Positions 9,308-17,618 of a stretch of DNA of 38,718 nucleotides are shown in pieces. Position 1 is the first letter of the stretch, and each line of letters begins with the position of its first letter. The position numbers and the translations under genes are program-made. This DNA comes from JBBDSJ01 sp040905025. Lineage in GTDB: Bacteria > Pseudomonadota > Gammaproteobacteria > Methylohalomonadales > Methylohalomonadaceae. The notes under the pieces were generated by a model. That model searched no databases and was not told where the DNA came from. It saw only the letters and a program-made list of their open reading frames with translations. The stretch is taken from the NCBI GenBank assembly GCA_040905025.1, contig JBBDSJ010000063.1:1-38718 (forward strand). Reading direction: 5' to 3'.

Positions 9308-10180
9308 CTACTCAAATTTGCCGCTTCCCAAACCACTCAAGCGCTCGGCGGCCATTACCGTATTGGCAACCAGCATTGAGATGGTCATTGGCCCGACCCC
9401 GCCAGGCACCGGGGTGATGTAACCCGCTGTTTCTTTCACGGCCTCGAAATCCACATCACCGACCAGCTTGCCTTCCGGCAAACGGTTTATGCCCACATCC
9501 AGGACGGCAGCACCTGGCTTGACCATGTCCGCGGTAACAAGATTCGGTTTGCCAACGGCCACGACCAGGATATCGGCAAGCCGGGTATAGAATGCAAGGT
9601 CACGGGTCTTGGACGTACAAATGCTGACTGTGGCGCCCTTGTGCAATAACATCAGTGCCATCGGCTTGCCGACGATATTACTGCGGCCGACGACAACAGC
9701 ATTCTGACCCTCGATCGGAATTCCCATATACTCAATCAAACACTGCACGCCATAAGGTGTACACGGCGGGAATACAGTATTACCGACAACCAGTGCGCCG
9801 AGGTTATAAAGATGGAAACCGTCGACATCTTTTTCTGCCGAGATGGTCTCCAGTACCTTGTCTTCACTGATCTGATCCGGTAATGGCAACTGCACCAGGA
9901 TACCGTGAATGTCGGGATTGTTATTCAAATCCTGAATCTGTTTCAGCACCATGGCCTCGGTAATGTCAGCAGGCAGTTCATGCACCTCCGAGTGCAGGCC
10001 AACATCATGACAGGCCTTGATCTTGTTGCGCACATAAACCTTCGAGGCCGGGTTATCACCGACGATGATGACAGCCAGCCCCGGCAGCACGCCCTGCGCC
10101 TTGAGTGCATCAGCACGAATTTTCCAGTCGGCCCGCACTTCCTCCGCAATCTGCTTGCCATCGATGATTTTTGCCGTCAT
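9308..10180 (-). CDS. folD: Methylenetetrahydrofolate dehydrogenase / cyclohydrolase
   Basis: Bifunctional cytoplasmic enzyme converting 5,10-methylene-THF to 10-formyl-THF in one-carbon metabolism; 290 residues, the normal length. Visible motifs: VGDNPASKVYVRNKIKAC with the catalytic lysine, GILVQLPLP, DVDGFH, PCTPYGV, GRSNIVGKPMALMLL and TPVPGGVGPMTISML. The frame is open to 10258, but the ATG at 10180 (MTAKIIDGKQIAEEV) is the start by homology and has AGGAGA upstream. It is divergent from hemB and converges on plsC. Confidence 0.95.
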   Translation of the reverse strand: MTAKIIDGKQIAEEVRADWKIRADALKAQGVLPGLAVIIVGDNPASKVYVRNKIKACHDVGLHSEVHELPADITEAMVLKQIQDLNNNPDIHGILVQLPLPDQISEDKVLETISAEKDVDGFHLYNLGALVVGNTVFPPCTPYGVQCLIEYMGIPIEGQNAVVVGRSNIVGKPMALMLLHKGATVSICTSKTRDLAFYTRLADILVVAVGKPNLVTADMVKPGAAVLDVGINRLPEGKLVGDVDFEAVKETAGYITPVPGGVGPMTISMLVANTVMAAERLSGLGSGKFE

Positions 10181-10287
10181 TACTACTGTCTCCTGAACTG
10201 AAATTGATGAACTGCCGGTATGGCCGCTTATGGTAGCCTGGCCGGGGCAATGAGTCATTCACTAACGGCTTGGCTGGCGGAAAACGC

Positions 10288-10293
10288 TATAAT
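10288..10293 (+). promoter_or_regulatory. Possible -10 element of hemB
   Basis: A perfect TATAAT lies 40 bases before the hemB ATG in the folD-hemB divergent gap. The -35 position holds no good match, so activity is uncertain. Confidence 0.4.
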
Positions 10294-10333
10294 GTTGCCC
10301 AGATTTTGAACGATCGGATTGGAGCTATTGTTT

Positions 10334-11344
10334 ATGACCCGACTATTTCCCGGCCGCTATCCGGCAAACCGGCCACGACGTATGCGTGCGGATGATTTTT
10401 CCCGGCGGCTGATGCGTGAAACGCTGTTGACACCTGCCGATCTGATTTATCCGATGTTCGTGATTGAAGGCCAGGGCCAGCGCGAAGCAGTAGCATCCAT
10501 GCCGGGCATCGAGCGCGTCAGCATTGACATATTACTCAGCGAAGCCGCTGAACTGGTACAACTGGGAATTCCGGCTGTAGCACTGTTTCCGATCATCAGC
10601 GCGGCGAAAAAGTCGGAAGACGCCAGCGAAGCCTGGAATCCGGATGGTCTGCTGCAACGTGCCGTCGCGGAACTGAAAGCGGCACAACCCGAACTCGGTA
10701 TCATCACAGATATTGCACTGGATCCATTTACAAGCCACGGCCAGGATGGGCTTGTCGATGGCAAGGGCTATGTAGTCAATGATGCGACTGTGGATATCCT
10801 GGTGCGCCAGGCCTTGTCACATGCCAGTGCGGGCGCCGATATTGTCGCCCCCTCGGACATGATGGATGGCCGTATTGGTGCCATCCGCCAGGCACTGGAA
10901 CAAACCCATCACGTCAATACACGCATACTCGCCTATTCGGCCAAGTATGCATCAGCTTTCTACGGACCGTTCCGCGATGCTGTCGGCTCGGCGGGGAATC
11001 TGGGTGGCGGTAATAAATACAGCTACCAGATGGATCCGGCCAACACTGATGAAGCATTACGCGAAGTCGCACTCGATATTGAAGAAGGTGCCGATATGGT
11101 CATGGTCAAGCCCGGCTTGCCCTGTCTTGATATTGTGCTCCGGGTCAAACAGACTTTCGGAATGCCCACATTTGTCTATAACGTCTCCGGTGAATATGCG
11201 ATGTTAAAAGCTGCAGCAGCGAATGGCTGGCTGGATGAACGTGCCTGTGTCCTTGAAGCATTGCTGGGTTGCAAGCGTGCCGGTGCTGACGGCATTGTTA
11301 CCTACTCGGCGAAAGATGCGGCACGCTGGCTACAGGATGCATAG
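10334..11344 (+). CDS. hemB: Delta-aminolevulinic acid dehydratase (porphobilinogen synthase)
   Basis: Condenses two 5-aminolevulinate molecules to porphobilinogen in haem synthesis; 336 residues. Both active-site lysine segments are present (SAKYASAFYGPFRDA and MVMVKPGLPCLDIV). The segment DIALDPFTSHGQDG has aspartates where zinc-type enzymes such as E. coli HemB carry cysteines, so this is the magnesium-responsive form described in Pseudomonas. The ATG at 10334 is chosen over the in-frame codon at 10319 because GGAG at 10321-10324 is well spaced and the family N-terminus begins with LFPGRYPANRPRR. Two short genes follow closely and may be cotranscribed. Confidence 0.96.
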   Translation: MTRLFPGRYPANRPRRMRADDFSRRLMRETLLTPADLIYPMFVIEGQGQREAVASMPGIERVSIDILLSEAAELVQLGIPAVALFPIISAAKKSEDASEAWNPDGLLQRAVAELKAAQPELGIITDIALDPFTSHGQDGLVDGKGYVVNDATVDILVRQALSHASAGADIVAPSDMMDGRIGAIRQALEQTHHVNTRILAYSAKYASAFYGPFRDAVGSAGNLGGGNKYSYQMDPANTDEALREVALDIEEGADMVMVKPGLPCLDIVLRVKQTFGMPTFVYNVSGEYAMLKAAAANGWLDERACVLEALLGCKRAGADGIVTYSAKDAARWLQDA

Positions 11345-11347
11345 ATC

Positions 11348-11740
11348 ATGAAGAGCAAAAAATATGCTGCGGGACTGGCGCTACGCCGGCAGGTCATGGG
11401 GGATGCCTTTGTTGACCGGGCACTAGCCAACGCTGGCGAATTCAGCCAGCCATTACAGGATCTGGTTACAGAAAACTGCTGGGGTGAAATCTGGACACGT
11501 GATGCTCTGCCATTAAAAACCCGCAGCCTGATCACCATTGCCATGCTTGCGGCAATGAAAGCCACGACTGAACTCAAGGGCCATGTCCGTGGTGCCTTGC
11601 GCAATGGCTGCAGCATTGAGGAAATCCGGGAAGTATTATTACAGGCCGTTGTTTACTGCGGCGCACCGGCAGGCATTGAAGCCTTTCGTGCAGCGCAGGA
11701 GGCCATCAACGACTGGCAAGAAAACGAAGCTGCCTCCTGA
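11348..11740 (+). CDS. Carboxymuconolactone decarboxylase family protein
   Basis: A 130-residue AhpD/CMD-fold protein resembling PcaC: a CWGEIWTRDALPLKTRSLITIAMLAA helix, then HVRGALRNGCSIEEIREVLLQAVVYCGAPAG. In PcaC the fold decarboxylates 4-carboxymuconolactone in the protocatechuate pathway. No other aromatic-degradation gene is nearby, so this substrate is not assured. It starts 3 bases after hemB, and its stop overlaps the next start (TGATG), indicating an operon. Confidence 0.82.
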   Translation: MKSKKYAAGLALRRQVMGDAFVDRALANAGEFSQPLQDLVTENCWGEIWTRDALPLKTRSLITIAMLAAMKATTELKGHVRGALRNGCSIEEIREVLLQAVVYCGAPAGIEAFRAAQEAINDWQENEAAS

Positions 11741-12162
11741 TGTCCAGTCCGCAATTGCATCCGCAGATGGCCGCCGACACCCACCGGCTCGGGTGCCTGG
11801 GTGACAACACTTTATTGCTGCACAAAAATGCCAGTGTCGGCTGGCTGATTCTGGTGCCGGCAGGAGATTGCACCGAACTGCATGAACTGGACCCGGACCA
11901 GTATCAAATCTGTACAACACAAATCAGACAACTGGCAAATTTTGCCGAGACCTACTTCAACGCGGACAAGATCAATATCGCCGCCCTCGGCAATATTGTG
12001 CCGCAATTACATATTCATGTTATTGCCAGGCACAAGGATGATCTTTGCTGGCCACTGCCGGTCTGGGGACATCTGCAGGCAACAGATGATTACAGCATAG
12101 CTGCCATTCATGATCTGCAAACAGCATTAACGAAAAGCCTGCAGCTCGTGCCGGATAATTGA
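11740..12162 (+). CDS. HIT domain protein
   Basis: A 140-residue histidine-triad family protein, likely a nucleotide hydrolase or transferase. The core is NIVPQLHIHVIARHKDDLCWPLPVWG, with H91 and H93 (the position of the catalytic His) and Ile in place of the third histidine, a variation common in the proteobacterial HIT subgroup with the HxHVIAR form. The start overlaps the preceding stop by one base (TGATG). The substrate is unknown. Confidence 0.82.
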   Translation: MSSPQLHPQMAADTHRLGCLGDNTLLLHKNASVGWLILVPAGDCTELHELDPDQYQICTTQIRQLANFAETYFNADKINIAALGNIVPQLHIHVIARHKDDLCWPLPVWGHLQATDDYSIAAIHDLQTALTKSLQLVPDN

Positions 12163-12174
12163 TTACGGCTTGCC

Positions 12175-12801
12175 ATGTCCCTGCGACTGTTCTTTGTAAT
12201 ATTGATCATCATCGGTGCCTGGCAATGGTGGAACCGTCCCGGTCCGGTCGAGGTTGACATGGCCCCGGCCGGTGAACTGCCCTACAGTTTTGCCCGCAAC
12301 CTGTCTGTCGAAAAACCGCCAATCCAGAAAAAACTCGACAACCCTCCGGGTCTGAACGCCGGCGAATTCAAACTCCGGCCGATGGCGGAATTCCAGATCG
12401 AGGCACGTGTACTTGGCCGTAAACCCTATTCATGGGGCACAGAAGCACAATTATCGCCACTGGATCTGGCGCTGGGCTGGGGACCGATGGCGCAGCCTGA
12501 AGTACTCGAAAAAATCAATATCAAGCAATCGGGCCGGTTTTATCGCTGGTCCGTCGATGAGTTTCCGGTACCGCGGCGTGATATCGAACACAATAGTGCG
12601 AACATGCATATGATCCCGGCCAATGACCAGATCCGGCGGACGTTGCAGGAGGTGCGCGAGAACCAGATCGTGCGTTTACGCGGCTATCTGGTGAATGTAG
12701 ATAATGCCAGCGGCTGGCGCTGGCGCACATCAACAACCCGCACCGACACCGGTAGCGGCGCCTGTGAAATCATACTCGTACAACTGGTTGAAACGATCTA
12801 G
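12175..12801 (+). CDS. Conserved hypothetical membrane-anchored protein
   Basis: A 208-residue protein of unrecognised function. It has an N-terminal helix (residues about 4-20, FFVILIIIGAWQWW) and a predicted periplasmic body with SPLDLALGWGPMA, FYRWSVDEFPVP, NMHMIPAN and VRLRGYLVNVDN blocks. The motifs look like a conserved proteobacterial hypothetical family with a beta-rich fold, but no catalytic signature was identified. It closes the hemB run, 12 bases after the HIT gene, and is followed by a clear terminator. Confidence 0.7.
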   Translation: MSLRLFFVILIIIGAWQWWNRPGPVEVDMAPAGELPYSFARNLSVEKPPIQKKLDNPPGLNAGEFKLRPMAEFQIEARVLGRKPYSWGTEAQLSPLDLALGWGPMAQPEVLEKINIKQSGRFYRWSVDEFPVPRRDIEHNSANMHMIPANDQIRRTLQEVRENQIVRLRGYLVNVDNASGWRWRTSTTRTDTGSGACEIILVQLVETI

Positions 12802-12835
12802 AAAGCCGATACTGGGAAACTCCAGCATCGGCTTT
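12802..12835 (+). terminator. Rho-independent terminator after the hemB cluster
   Basis: Stem AAAGCCGAT-A-CTGG, loop GAAACT, then CCAG-C-ATCGGCTTT: 13 pairs with one mismatch, followed by GTTTA. The A-run on the left and T-run on the right allow it to work for both this operon and the convergent Fae-like gene. Confidence 0.8.
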
Positions 12836-12885
12836 GTTTAGTCACTGGCAAAACATCATCCAGGCTATCATTCAACGACAGCCTG

Positions 12886-13437
12886 CTACCAGATAGATTC
12901 ACCCGTCTCCGGGTTATACATCTCGTGATGAATCTTCTGACGGTTAGCGATCAGCTCATCAATCGTTGGCGCGTTATTCATGGCGCGTTTAACTGCCAGT
13001 TTCATGGCTTCGTAATTTGTCCGGTACAGATCCTTGCGGTCCAGATTCGTATCCCTGACACATTCCGGCGCGATCCAGAGCATCACGATGATGCAAAGAT
13101 CATTGGCCTGATCTTTCGGGATCACCCCGTCGATCACACAATCCAGTACTGCATCGGCAACGGCTGACTGCACCGGGCCGCCGAGCAGATTGACGTAATC
13201 GGTAGACTTGATCGTCACTTTCGGCACCATCAGTGTCACCGGCTTGACCATCTGGTTGGTCGCGCGGATCGCAAACATACGGGTGTGACCCTCGGTTTGC
13301 CCCATCAGGTTGGCAAAGGCATTGCCGACCGGGCCATCAACATGGCCGATAACTATTTCCGGCATGGCATCGGTGGCCTGGCCGTCGGCGGCAAACACGG
13401 TGGCTTCACCGGTACGAAATACAATTTTATCTGACAT
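12886..13437 (-). CDS. Formaldehyde-activating enzyme (Fae) homologue
   Basis: A 183-residue Fae-family protein. Fae proper joins formaldehyde to tetrahydromethanopterin in methylotrophs. Shared blocks: VGNAFANLMGQTEGHTRMFAI, ATNQMVKPVTLMVPKVTIK, GGPVQSAVADAVLDCVIDG, DQANDLCI and YEAMKLAVKRAMNN. At the position of the catalytic histidine of M. extorquens Fae (EVAHIDLIIG) this protein has AMPEIVIG, with no histidine. It also has an insertion around APECVRDTNLDRKDLY. It is therefore more likely a Fae-like paralogue than a true formaldehyde-activating enzyme. The start at 13437 is supported by GGAGAG upstream; the frame extends further without homology. Confidence 0.82.
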   Translation of the reverse strand: MSDKIVFRTGEATVFAADGQATDAMPEIVIGHVDGPVGNAFANLMGQTEGHTRMFAIRATNQMVKPVTLMVPKVTIKSTDYVNLLGGPVQSAVADAVLDCVIDGVIPKDQANDLCIIVMLWIAPECVRDTNLDRKDLYRTNYEAMKLAVKRAMNNAPTIDELIANRQKIHHEMYNPETGESIW

Positions 13438-13675
13438 CAAGTCTCTCCAGGGTATAAGTGTAGGGGTCTGTCGAATTATAGAAGCGCGGATTCTAGTGGA
13501 ACTGCCCTGTTCCTGACAATTCAAATAGATTAAGGCTCCGGCCGCACACACTATTGACGCCCGGTTAATTTTCGGGCAATTTTCAACCGCTGGGCTACAA
13601 TCTCTGGAACCGGTTCGAGGCCGGCTCATTCGGCGTTACTGAAGTCGTAGCAGTATCAAAATGAGGGATTTACGT

Positions 13676-14383
13676 ATGATGCATCCCGAGCAGGATTTAC
13701 AGCCGGATTTCAGCCCCGGCCAAATCAGCGAACGTCTGAAACAGCGTCCTGACCTGTTGGTAAAACACCCCGAGCTACTGACCTGGCTCAGTATTCCACA
13801 TCCTACCCATGCTGGCGTCAGCTCACTACTGGAACGCACCATCCCGCAGCAACAACGCGAGTATGCGCAGCAACAGCAAGAGCTGGAAACGCTGCATCAA
13901 CGGCTCGACAAGCTGCATCAATTACAACAGCTAAATCACAAGACACTGATGAATATGTTCGCTGCCGACGAGCCCAAGTCAGTACTTGCCTGTCTGCTTG
14001 GCTATATGCGCCAGCAGCATGGTGCCCAGCAGGTGCGGCTGTTCATGTTCATGCAACAGCGCATACCTCTCAGCGCTGACAATATTGAAATACTCGGACA
14101 GCATGACAAGCTGCGCTCCATGTTCACCGAATTGTTTAATCGTGCCCAGCCTTTGATTGACAGCCTGCAAAGTGAACATTTGCAAATATTGTTTGCGAGA
14201 AAAGACAAGCCTGCAGATAAAATCCATTCCACATTATTGATTCCGTTGGTTGACAAGCACTGGGAGGGACTGTTGGCGCTGGGCAGCTATCAATATGATC
14301 GCTACTGCCGCGATGCAGAGTTTGATTTAATTTGCCACGCCACCCGGGTAGCCGTCAAAGCACTGGAACAAAAACTGCAGTAA
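13676..14383 (+). CDS. DUF484 family protein
   Basis: A protein of about 235 residues with the DUF484 pattern: ISERLKQRPDLLVKHPELLTWLSIPHPT.AGVSSLLERTI, a Gln-rich coiled coil (about residues 58-90), then a GAF-like domain ending in LLIPLVDKHWEGLLALGS. DUF484 proteins usually lie near xerC/dapF, and their role is unknown. An upstream in-frame ATG exists at 13661, but GAGGG at 13663-13667 is ideally spaced for the ATG at 13676. It is divergent from the Fae-like gene and is followed by the convergent fccB. Confidence 0.82.
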   Translation: MMHPEQDLQPDFSPGQISERLKQRPDLLVKHPELLTWLSIPHPTHAGVSSLLERTIPQQQREYAQQQQELETLHQRLDKLHQLQQLNHKTLMNMFAADEPKSVLACLLGYMRQQHGAQQVRLFMFMQQRIPLSADNIEILGQHDKLRSMFTELFNRAQPLIDSLQSEHLQILFARKDKPADKIHSTLLIPLVDKHWEGLLALGSYQYDRYCRDAEFDLICHATRVAVKALEQKLQ

Positions 14384-14394
14384 GGCCGATCGAA

Positions 14395-15675
14395 TCAACC
14401 AAAACTGTCGCGAATGATACTGTCATACCAGCCTTGCGCATAACGGTATTCAGTCTTGCGCAAATCATTTCCCGCCGCCAGCGGACTGACTGCCGCAGCC
14501 CTGGCATTGGCTTTAATTGCTCCGGATTCCAGTGCATACATGCCGGTTACTGAAAATGCATAGTCTGGTGCGGCGATGCTGTAACAGGTGTTATGCAATG
14601 ACGGCAACGGCGGCGTCTCTTCGGCAAGTTCGGCCGCAATAACCAGTGCGGCAAATTTTGCCTGGCTGTTGGCTGCGGTGGCCGACTTGGGTATCGGATC
14701 GGCGATACAGGCATCGCCGAGTACATGTATGTCCGGTAACAATGTTGATTTGAACGTCGATGGATCGATCGGACACCAGCCACTGTCGTCAGCCAGTCCA
14801 CTCTGGACGGCAATCTGTCCGGCCTGCTGCGACGGGATCACATTCGCGACATCCACCTTGTACCGGTCTGTTTCCGTGAACAGCGTATTGCTGCGGGCAT
14901 CCACGCGCGTAACACCGCCATAGCCGGACACACCAACACGTTCGATCATGTCCGGATACAGCACCGACCAGGCTTCTTCAAAGACATCCTGCTTGGAGAA
15001 TGTTTCATTGGCATCCAGCATTAACAGCTTCGCCCGGGGTTTATGCTGTTTCAGATAATGGCCAATCAAACAGGCGCGTTCATATGGACCGGGCGGACAA
15101 CGAAACGGCCGCGGCGGCACCGAGATCGCGACGACGCCATTATCCGGCATGGCCTGTAACTGGTCTCGTAACAGCCGGGTTTGCGGACCGGCGGCCCAGG
15201 CATGCGGCATATATTCAGCAGCGGTTTCGTCGTAGCCCGCCGGCGCATTCCAGAGCATCGATATCCCTGGGGCGACAACGAGCCGATCGTACGGCAGCCA
15301 GGCTTCATTATTCACCTGGAGCAGACGTACATCGGCCTCAATTGCAGTTACCCTGGCATGAATGACTTGTATGCCGTAATTTTTACTCAAGGCCGTATAA
15401 CGCTGGCGCAGGCTCGGCAATGTACGCATGCCGGCCAGTACCAGATTACTGAATGGACAGGTGTAATAATCCCGTTTGGGTTCGATCAGGATGACTTCTA
15501 TCTGCGGATTCAGATAACGCAAATATTTGGCGCAGGTCGCACCGGCAAAACCGCCACCGATGATCACAACCCGGCCGGCCTCACTACAGGCACAGGTGGC
15601 CTGTGCTTGCGGCAATCTGCCGAGCAAGCCTGTCGCCGCCAGTGCCTGCAATAATAAGCGTCGCTGCCTGTTCAT
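14395..15675 (-). CDS. fccB: Flavocytochrome c sulfide dehydrogenase, flavoprotein subunit
   Basis: Periplasmic FAD subunit oxidising sulfide and passing electrons to cytochrome c; 426 residues. The N-terminus carries a twin-arginine type signal (NRQRRLLLQALAATGLL) cut near AQA. It has a dinucleotide motif VVIIGGGFAGATCAKYL, Cys73 in YYTCPFSN (the position of the covalent FAD link in Allochromatium FccB) and two cysteines matching the active-site disulfide, Cys193 (RCPPGPYERA) and Cys364 (NTCYSIAAPDYAF). The cytochrome subunit gene lies directly upstream on the same strand. Together they point to a lithotrophic or sulfide-detoxifying host. Confidence 0.92.
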   Translation of the reverse strand: MNRQRRLLLQALAATGLLGRLPQAQATCACSEAGRVVIIGGGFAGATCAKYLRYLNPQIEVILIEPKRDYYTCPFSNLVLAGMRTLPSLRQRYTALSKNYGIQVIHARVTAIEADVRLLQVNNEAWLPYDRLVVAPGISMLWNAPAGYDETAAEYMPHAWAAGPQTRLLRDQLQAMPDNGVVAISVPPRPFRCPPGPYERACLIGHYLKQHKPRAKLLMLDANETFSKQDVFEEAWSVLYPDMIERVGVSGYGGVTRVDARSNTLFTETDRYKVDVANVIPSQQAGQIAVQSGLADDSGWCPIDPSTFKSTLLPDIHVLGDACIADPIPKSATAANSQAKFAALVIAAELAEETPPLPSLHNTCYSIAAPDYAFSVTGMYALESGAIKANARAAAVSPLAAGNDLRKTEYRYAQGWYDSIIRDSFG

Positions 15676-15698
15676 GCGGGTTGATTCATCATGGCAAA

Positions 15699-16040
15699 TT
15701 ATTCCGGCATGCTGTTGCTGTCAGCAGCATCGGGGTAGGGATGACTTGCGAGATAATCAGCCAGTGCCGCAAGCTCTTCAGCACTGAATGCCTGGACAAT
15801 ATGCTGCATGACACTGCTGCCTGTTGAGTTCTGTTGCCAACGCAACAGCTGTTCATGTATTTCAACAGCATCAAGGCTGTGTAAAGCAGGTGGCGAATCA
15901 CTGCTACTGCTGTGGCAAATCCAGCAATTGAATGCCAGTGCCTCTATACGCTGCGGCTCATCGGCCTGGGCTGCCGCGGCAACAAACAGAACCGCGAAAT
16001 TAAGCAGTAAACAACATGCCGGATTCTTGAGTCTGAACAT
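15699..16040 (-). CDS. fccA: Flavocytochrome c sulfide dehydrogenase, monohaem cytochrome subunit
   Basis: A 113-residue periplasmic c-type cytochrome with a signal peptide (cut near AQA, residue about 26), one haem site CWICH (C39, C42, H43) and a candidate axial Met at 78 (SSVMQH), followed by FSAEELAALADYLAS, the usual end of small class I cytochromes. Its position 23 bases upstream of fccB identifies it as the electron-accepting partner. It is a one-haem form, whereas the Allochromatium subunit carries two. Confidence 0.87.
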   Translation of the reverse strand: MFRLKNPACCLLLNFAVLFVAAAAQADEPQRIEALAFNCWICHSSSSDSPPALHSLDAVEIHEQLLRWQQNSTGSSVMQHIVQAFSAEELAALADYLASHPYPDAADSNSMPE

Positions 16041-16136
16041 ACTGCTATCTTAAACACGTTACCGACAAAGTGCCATGCAGACACTGTTGTAATACAAGCA
16101 CAGTACATAGCATGAACACGGCTGCCAATGCTCGCG

Positions 16137-16142
16137 TATAAT
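16137..16142 (+). promoter_or_regulatory. Possible -10 element of rlmI
   Basis: TATAAT lies 29 bases before the rlmI ATG; TGAACA at 16113-16118, 18 bases upstream, could act as the -35. Confidence 0.4.
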
Positions 16143-16170
16143 GGCCTGACCTTTCTCCAAGCAGACTGCC

Positions 16171-17358
16171 ATGTCCGGTATTACCCTGAAACCTGGCCGC
16201 GAAAAATCATTATTGCGGCGTCATCCGTGGATATTTTCCGGCGCCATTGAAAGCGTCACCGCGCCACCGGAGCCCGGCGCAACCATCCCGGTATACAGCC
16301 ACAAGGGCCAGGTCCTGGCACTGGCGGCCTGGTCACCGGCATCGCAAATTCGTGCACGCGTATGGAGCTTTGCCGCCTCTACGCGTATTGATGCTGACTT
16401 CTTTCAGCAACGCCTGCGTACTGCCATTGCGCTGCGCAACAATCTGCTTGCCCAGCCACAGGGCGCCTGCCGATTGGTCAATGCCGAAGCTGATGGTGTG
16501 CCCGGCCTGATTGTCGACCGCTATGCCGGTTTTCTGATCTGTCAGTTTCTATCTGCCGGCAGTGACTACTGGCGTGATGCCATTGTCGCTGCCCTGCAGG
16601 CACTGGTGCCCTGCCGTGGCATTTATGAACGCTCGGACGCTGACATACGGCAAAAGGAAGGGCTGGAACCGCTGATTGCAACGCTGGCCGGTGAAGCACC
16701 ACCGGCATTACTGGAAATCCGCGAAGCCGACCTGCGCTATCTGGTGGATGTGCAGCATGGCCATAAAACCGGCTTTTATCTGGATCAACGCGATAACCGT
16801 CTGCAACTTGCGCCGCTTTGTCATGAAGCCGAGGTGCTGAATGGTTTTGCCTATAGCGGTGGCTTTGGACTGCGTGCCCTGCAGGCCGGCGCACGCAGTC
16901 TGGTCAACGTCGACAGCTCGGAACAGGCGCTGGCGTTACTGGATCAGAATGTTGAACTGAACCAGCTCGATGCCGGCCGTGTCACCAATCTGCATGAAGA
17001 TATGTTTACGACACTGCGGCGATTCCATGAAGAAAAACGCAAGTTTGATGTCATCGTTCTCGACCCGCCGAAATTTGTTGATAGCAAGGCGCATCTGGAA
17101 CGTGCCTGCCGTGGCTACAAGGACATCAACCGGCTGGCCATGTTGAATTTGCGGCCCGGCGGCTGTTTACTCACATTTTCCTGTTCCGGTTTGCTGGCTA
17201 CCGATTTATTCCAGAAAGTCGTCGCCGACGCGGCCGTTGATGCCGGCCGCAATGGCTTGATACTGCGGCAACTACAACAGGCCAGTGACCATCCGGTCGC
17301 ATTGAGTTTTCCGGAGGGGCGTTATCTGAAAGGATTACTGGTTAAAATGGTGGACTAG
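16171..17358 (+). CDS. rlmI: 23S rRNA (cytosine-5-)-methyltransferase RlmI-type
   Basis: SAM-dependent rRNA methyltransferase, 395 residues, matching E. coli RlmI (m5C1962 of 23S rRNA). It has an N-terminal PUA domain (LKPGREKSLLRRHPWIFSGAIE, about residues 4-70), a central EEHAD-like domain (YERSDADIRQKEGL) and a Rossmann methyltransferase domain with VLNGFAYSGGFGLRALQAGA, VNVDSSEQAL and VIVLDPPKFV, then LTFSCSGLL with the catalytic cysteine. Divergent from fccA. Confidence 0.92.
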   Translation: MSGITLKPGREKSLLRRHPWIFSGAIESVTAPPEPGATIPVYSHKGQVLALAAWSPASQIRARVWSFAASTRIDADFFQQRLRTAIALRNNLLAQPQGACRLVNAEADGVPGLIVDRYAGFLICQFLSAGSDYWRDAIVAALQALVPCRGIYERSDADIRQKEGLEPLIATLAGEAPPALLEIREADLRYLVDVQHGHKTGFYLDQRDNRLQLAPLCHEAEVLNGFAYSGGFGLRALQAGARSLVNVDSSEQALALLDQNVELNQLDAGRVTNLHEDMFTTLRRFHEEKRKFDVIVLDPPKFVDSKAHLERACRGYKDINRLAMLNLRPGGCLLTFSCSGLLATDLFQKVVADAAVDAGRNGLILRQLQQASDHPVALSFPEGRYLKGLLVKMVD

Positions 17359-17402
17359 AATTCATACAGATTCAGCGGCATCAACCTCGGAGGGCGATGG
17401 CC

Positions 17403-17612
17403 ATGAAGGTGTTAATTACGAGCATTACGATTGTTCTGGGCGCACTGCTGACCGGCTGCGCGGACGACGACCGGGTCGACCGGGTCAGTCATGACCAGTC
17501 GCAAAGCGAGCATGTCTGGAAAGAGCAGACTGATGCACTGCAAAAGGCCGATGACGTGAACAAGCTGATGCTGGAGACTGATCAGAAACGCCGCGAAGCG
17601 CTGGGCGAGTAG
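17403..17612 (+). CDS. Small lipoprotein of unknown function
   Basis: A 69-residue protein with a lipoprotein signal: a hydrophobic stretch (VLITSITIVLGALLTGC) with lipobox LTGC and Cys19 as the acylation site, then a short charged helix. The first ATG (17397) is only 2 bases from GGAGGG (17389-17394), so the ATG at 17403, 8 bases away, is preferred. It is convergent with ntrC. No family was recognised. Confidence 0.72.
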   Translation: MKVLITSITIVLGALLTGCADDDRVDRVSHDQSQSEHVWKEQTDALQKADDVNKLMLETDQKRREALGE

Positions 17613-17618
17613 CGCCGA

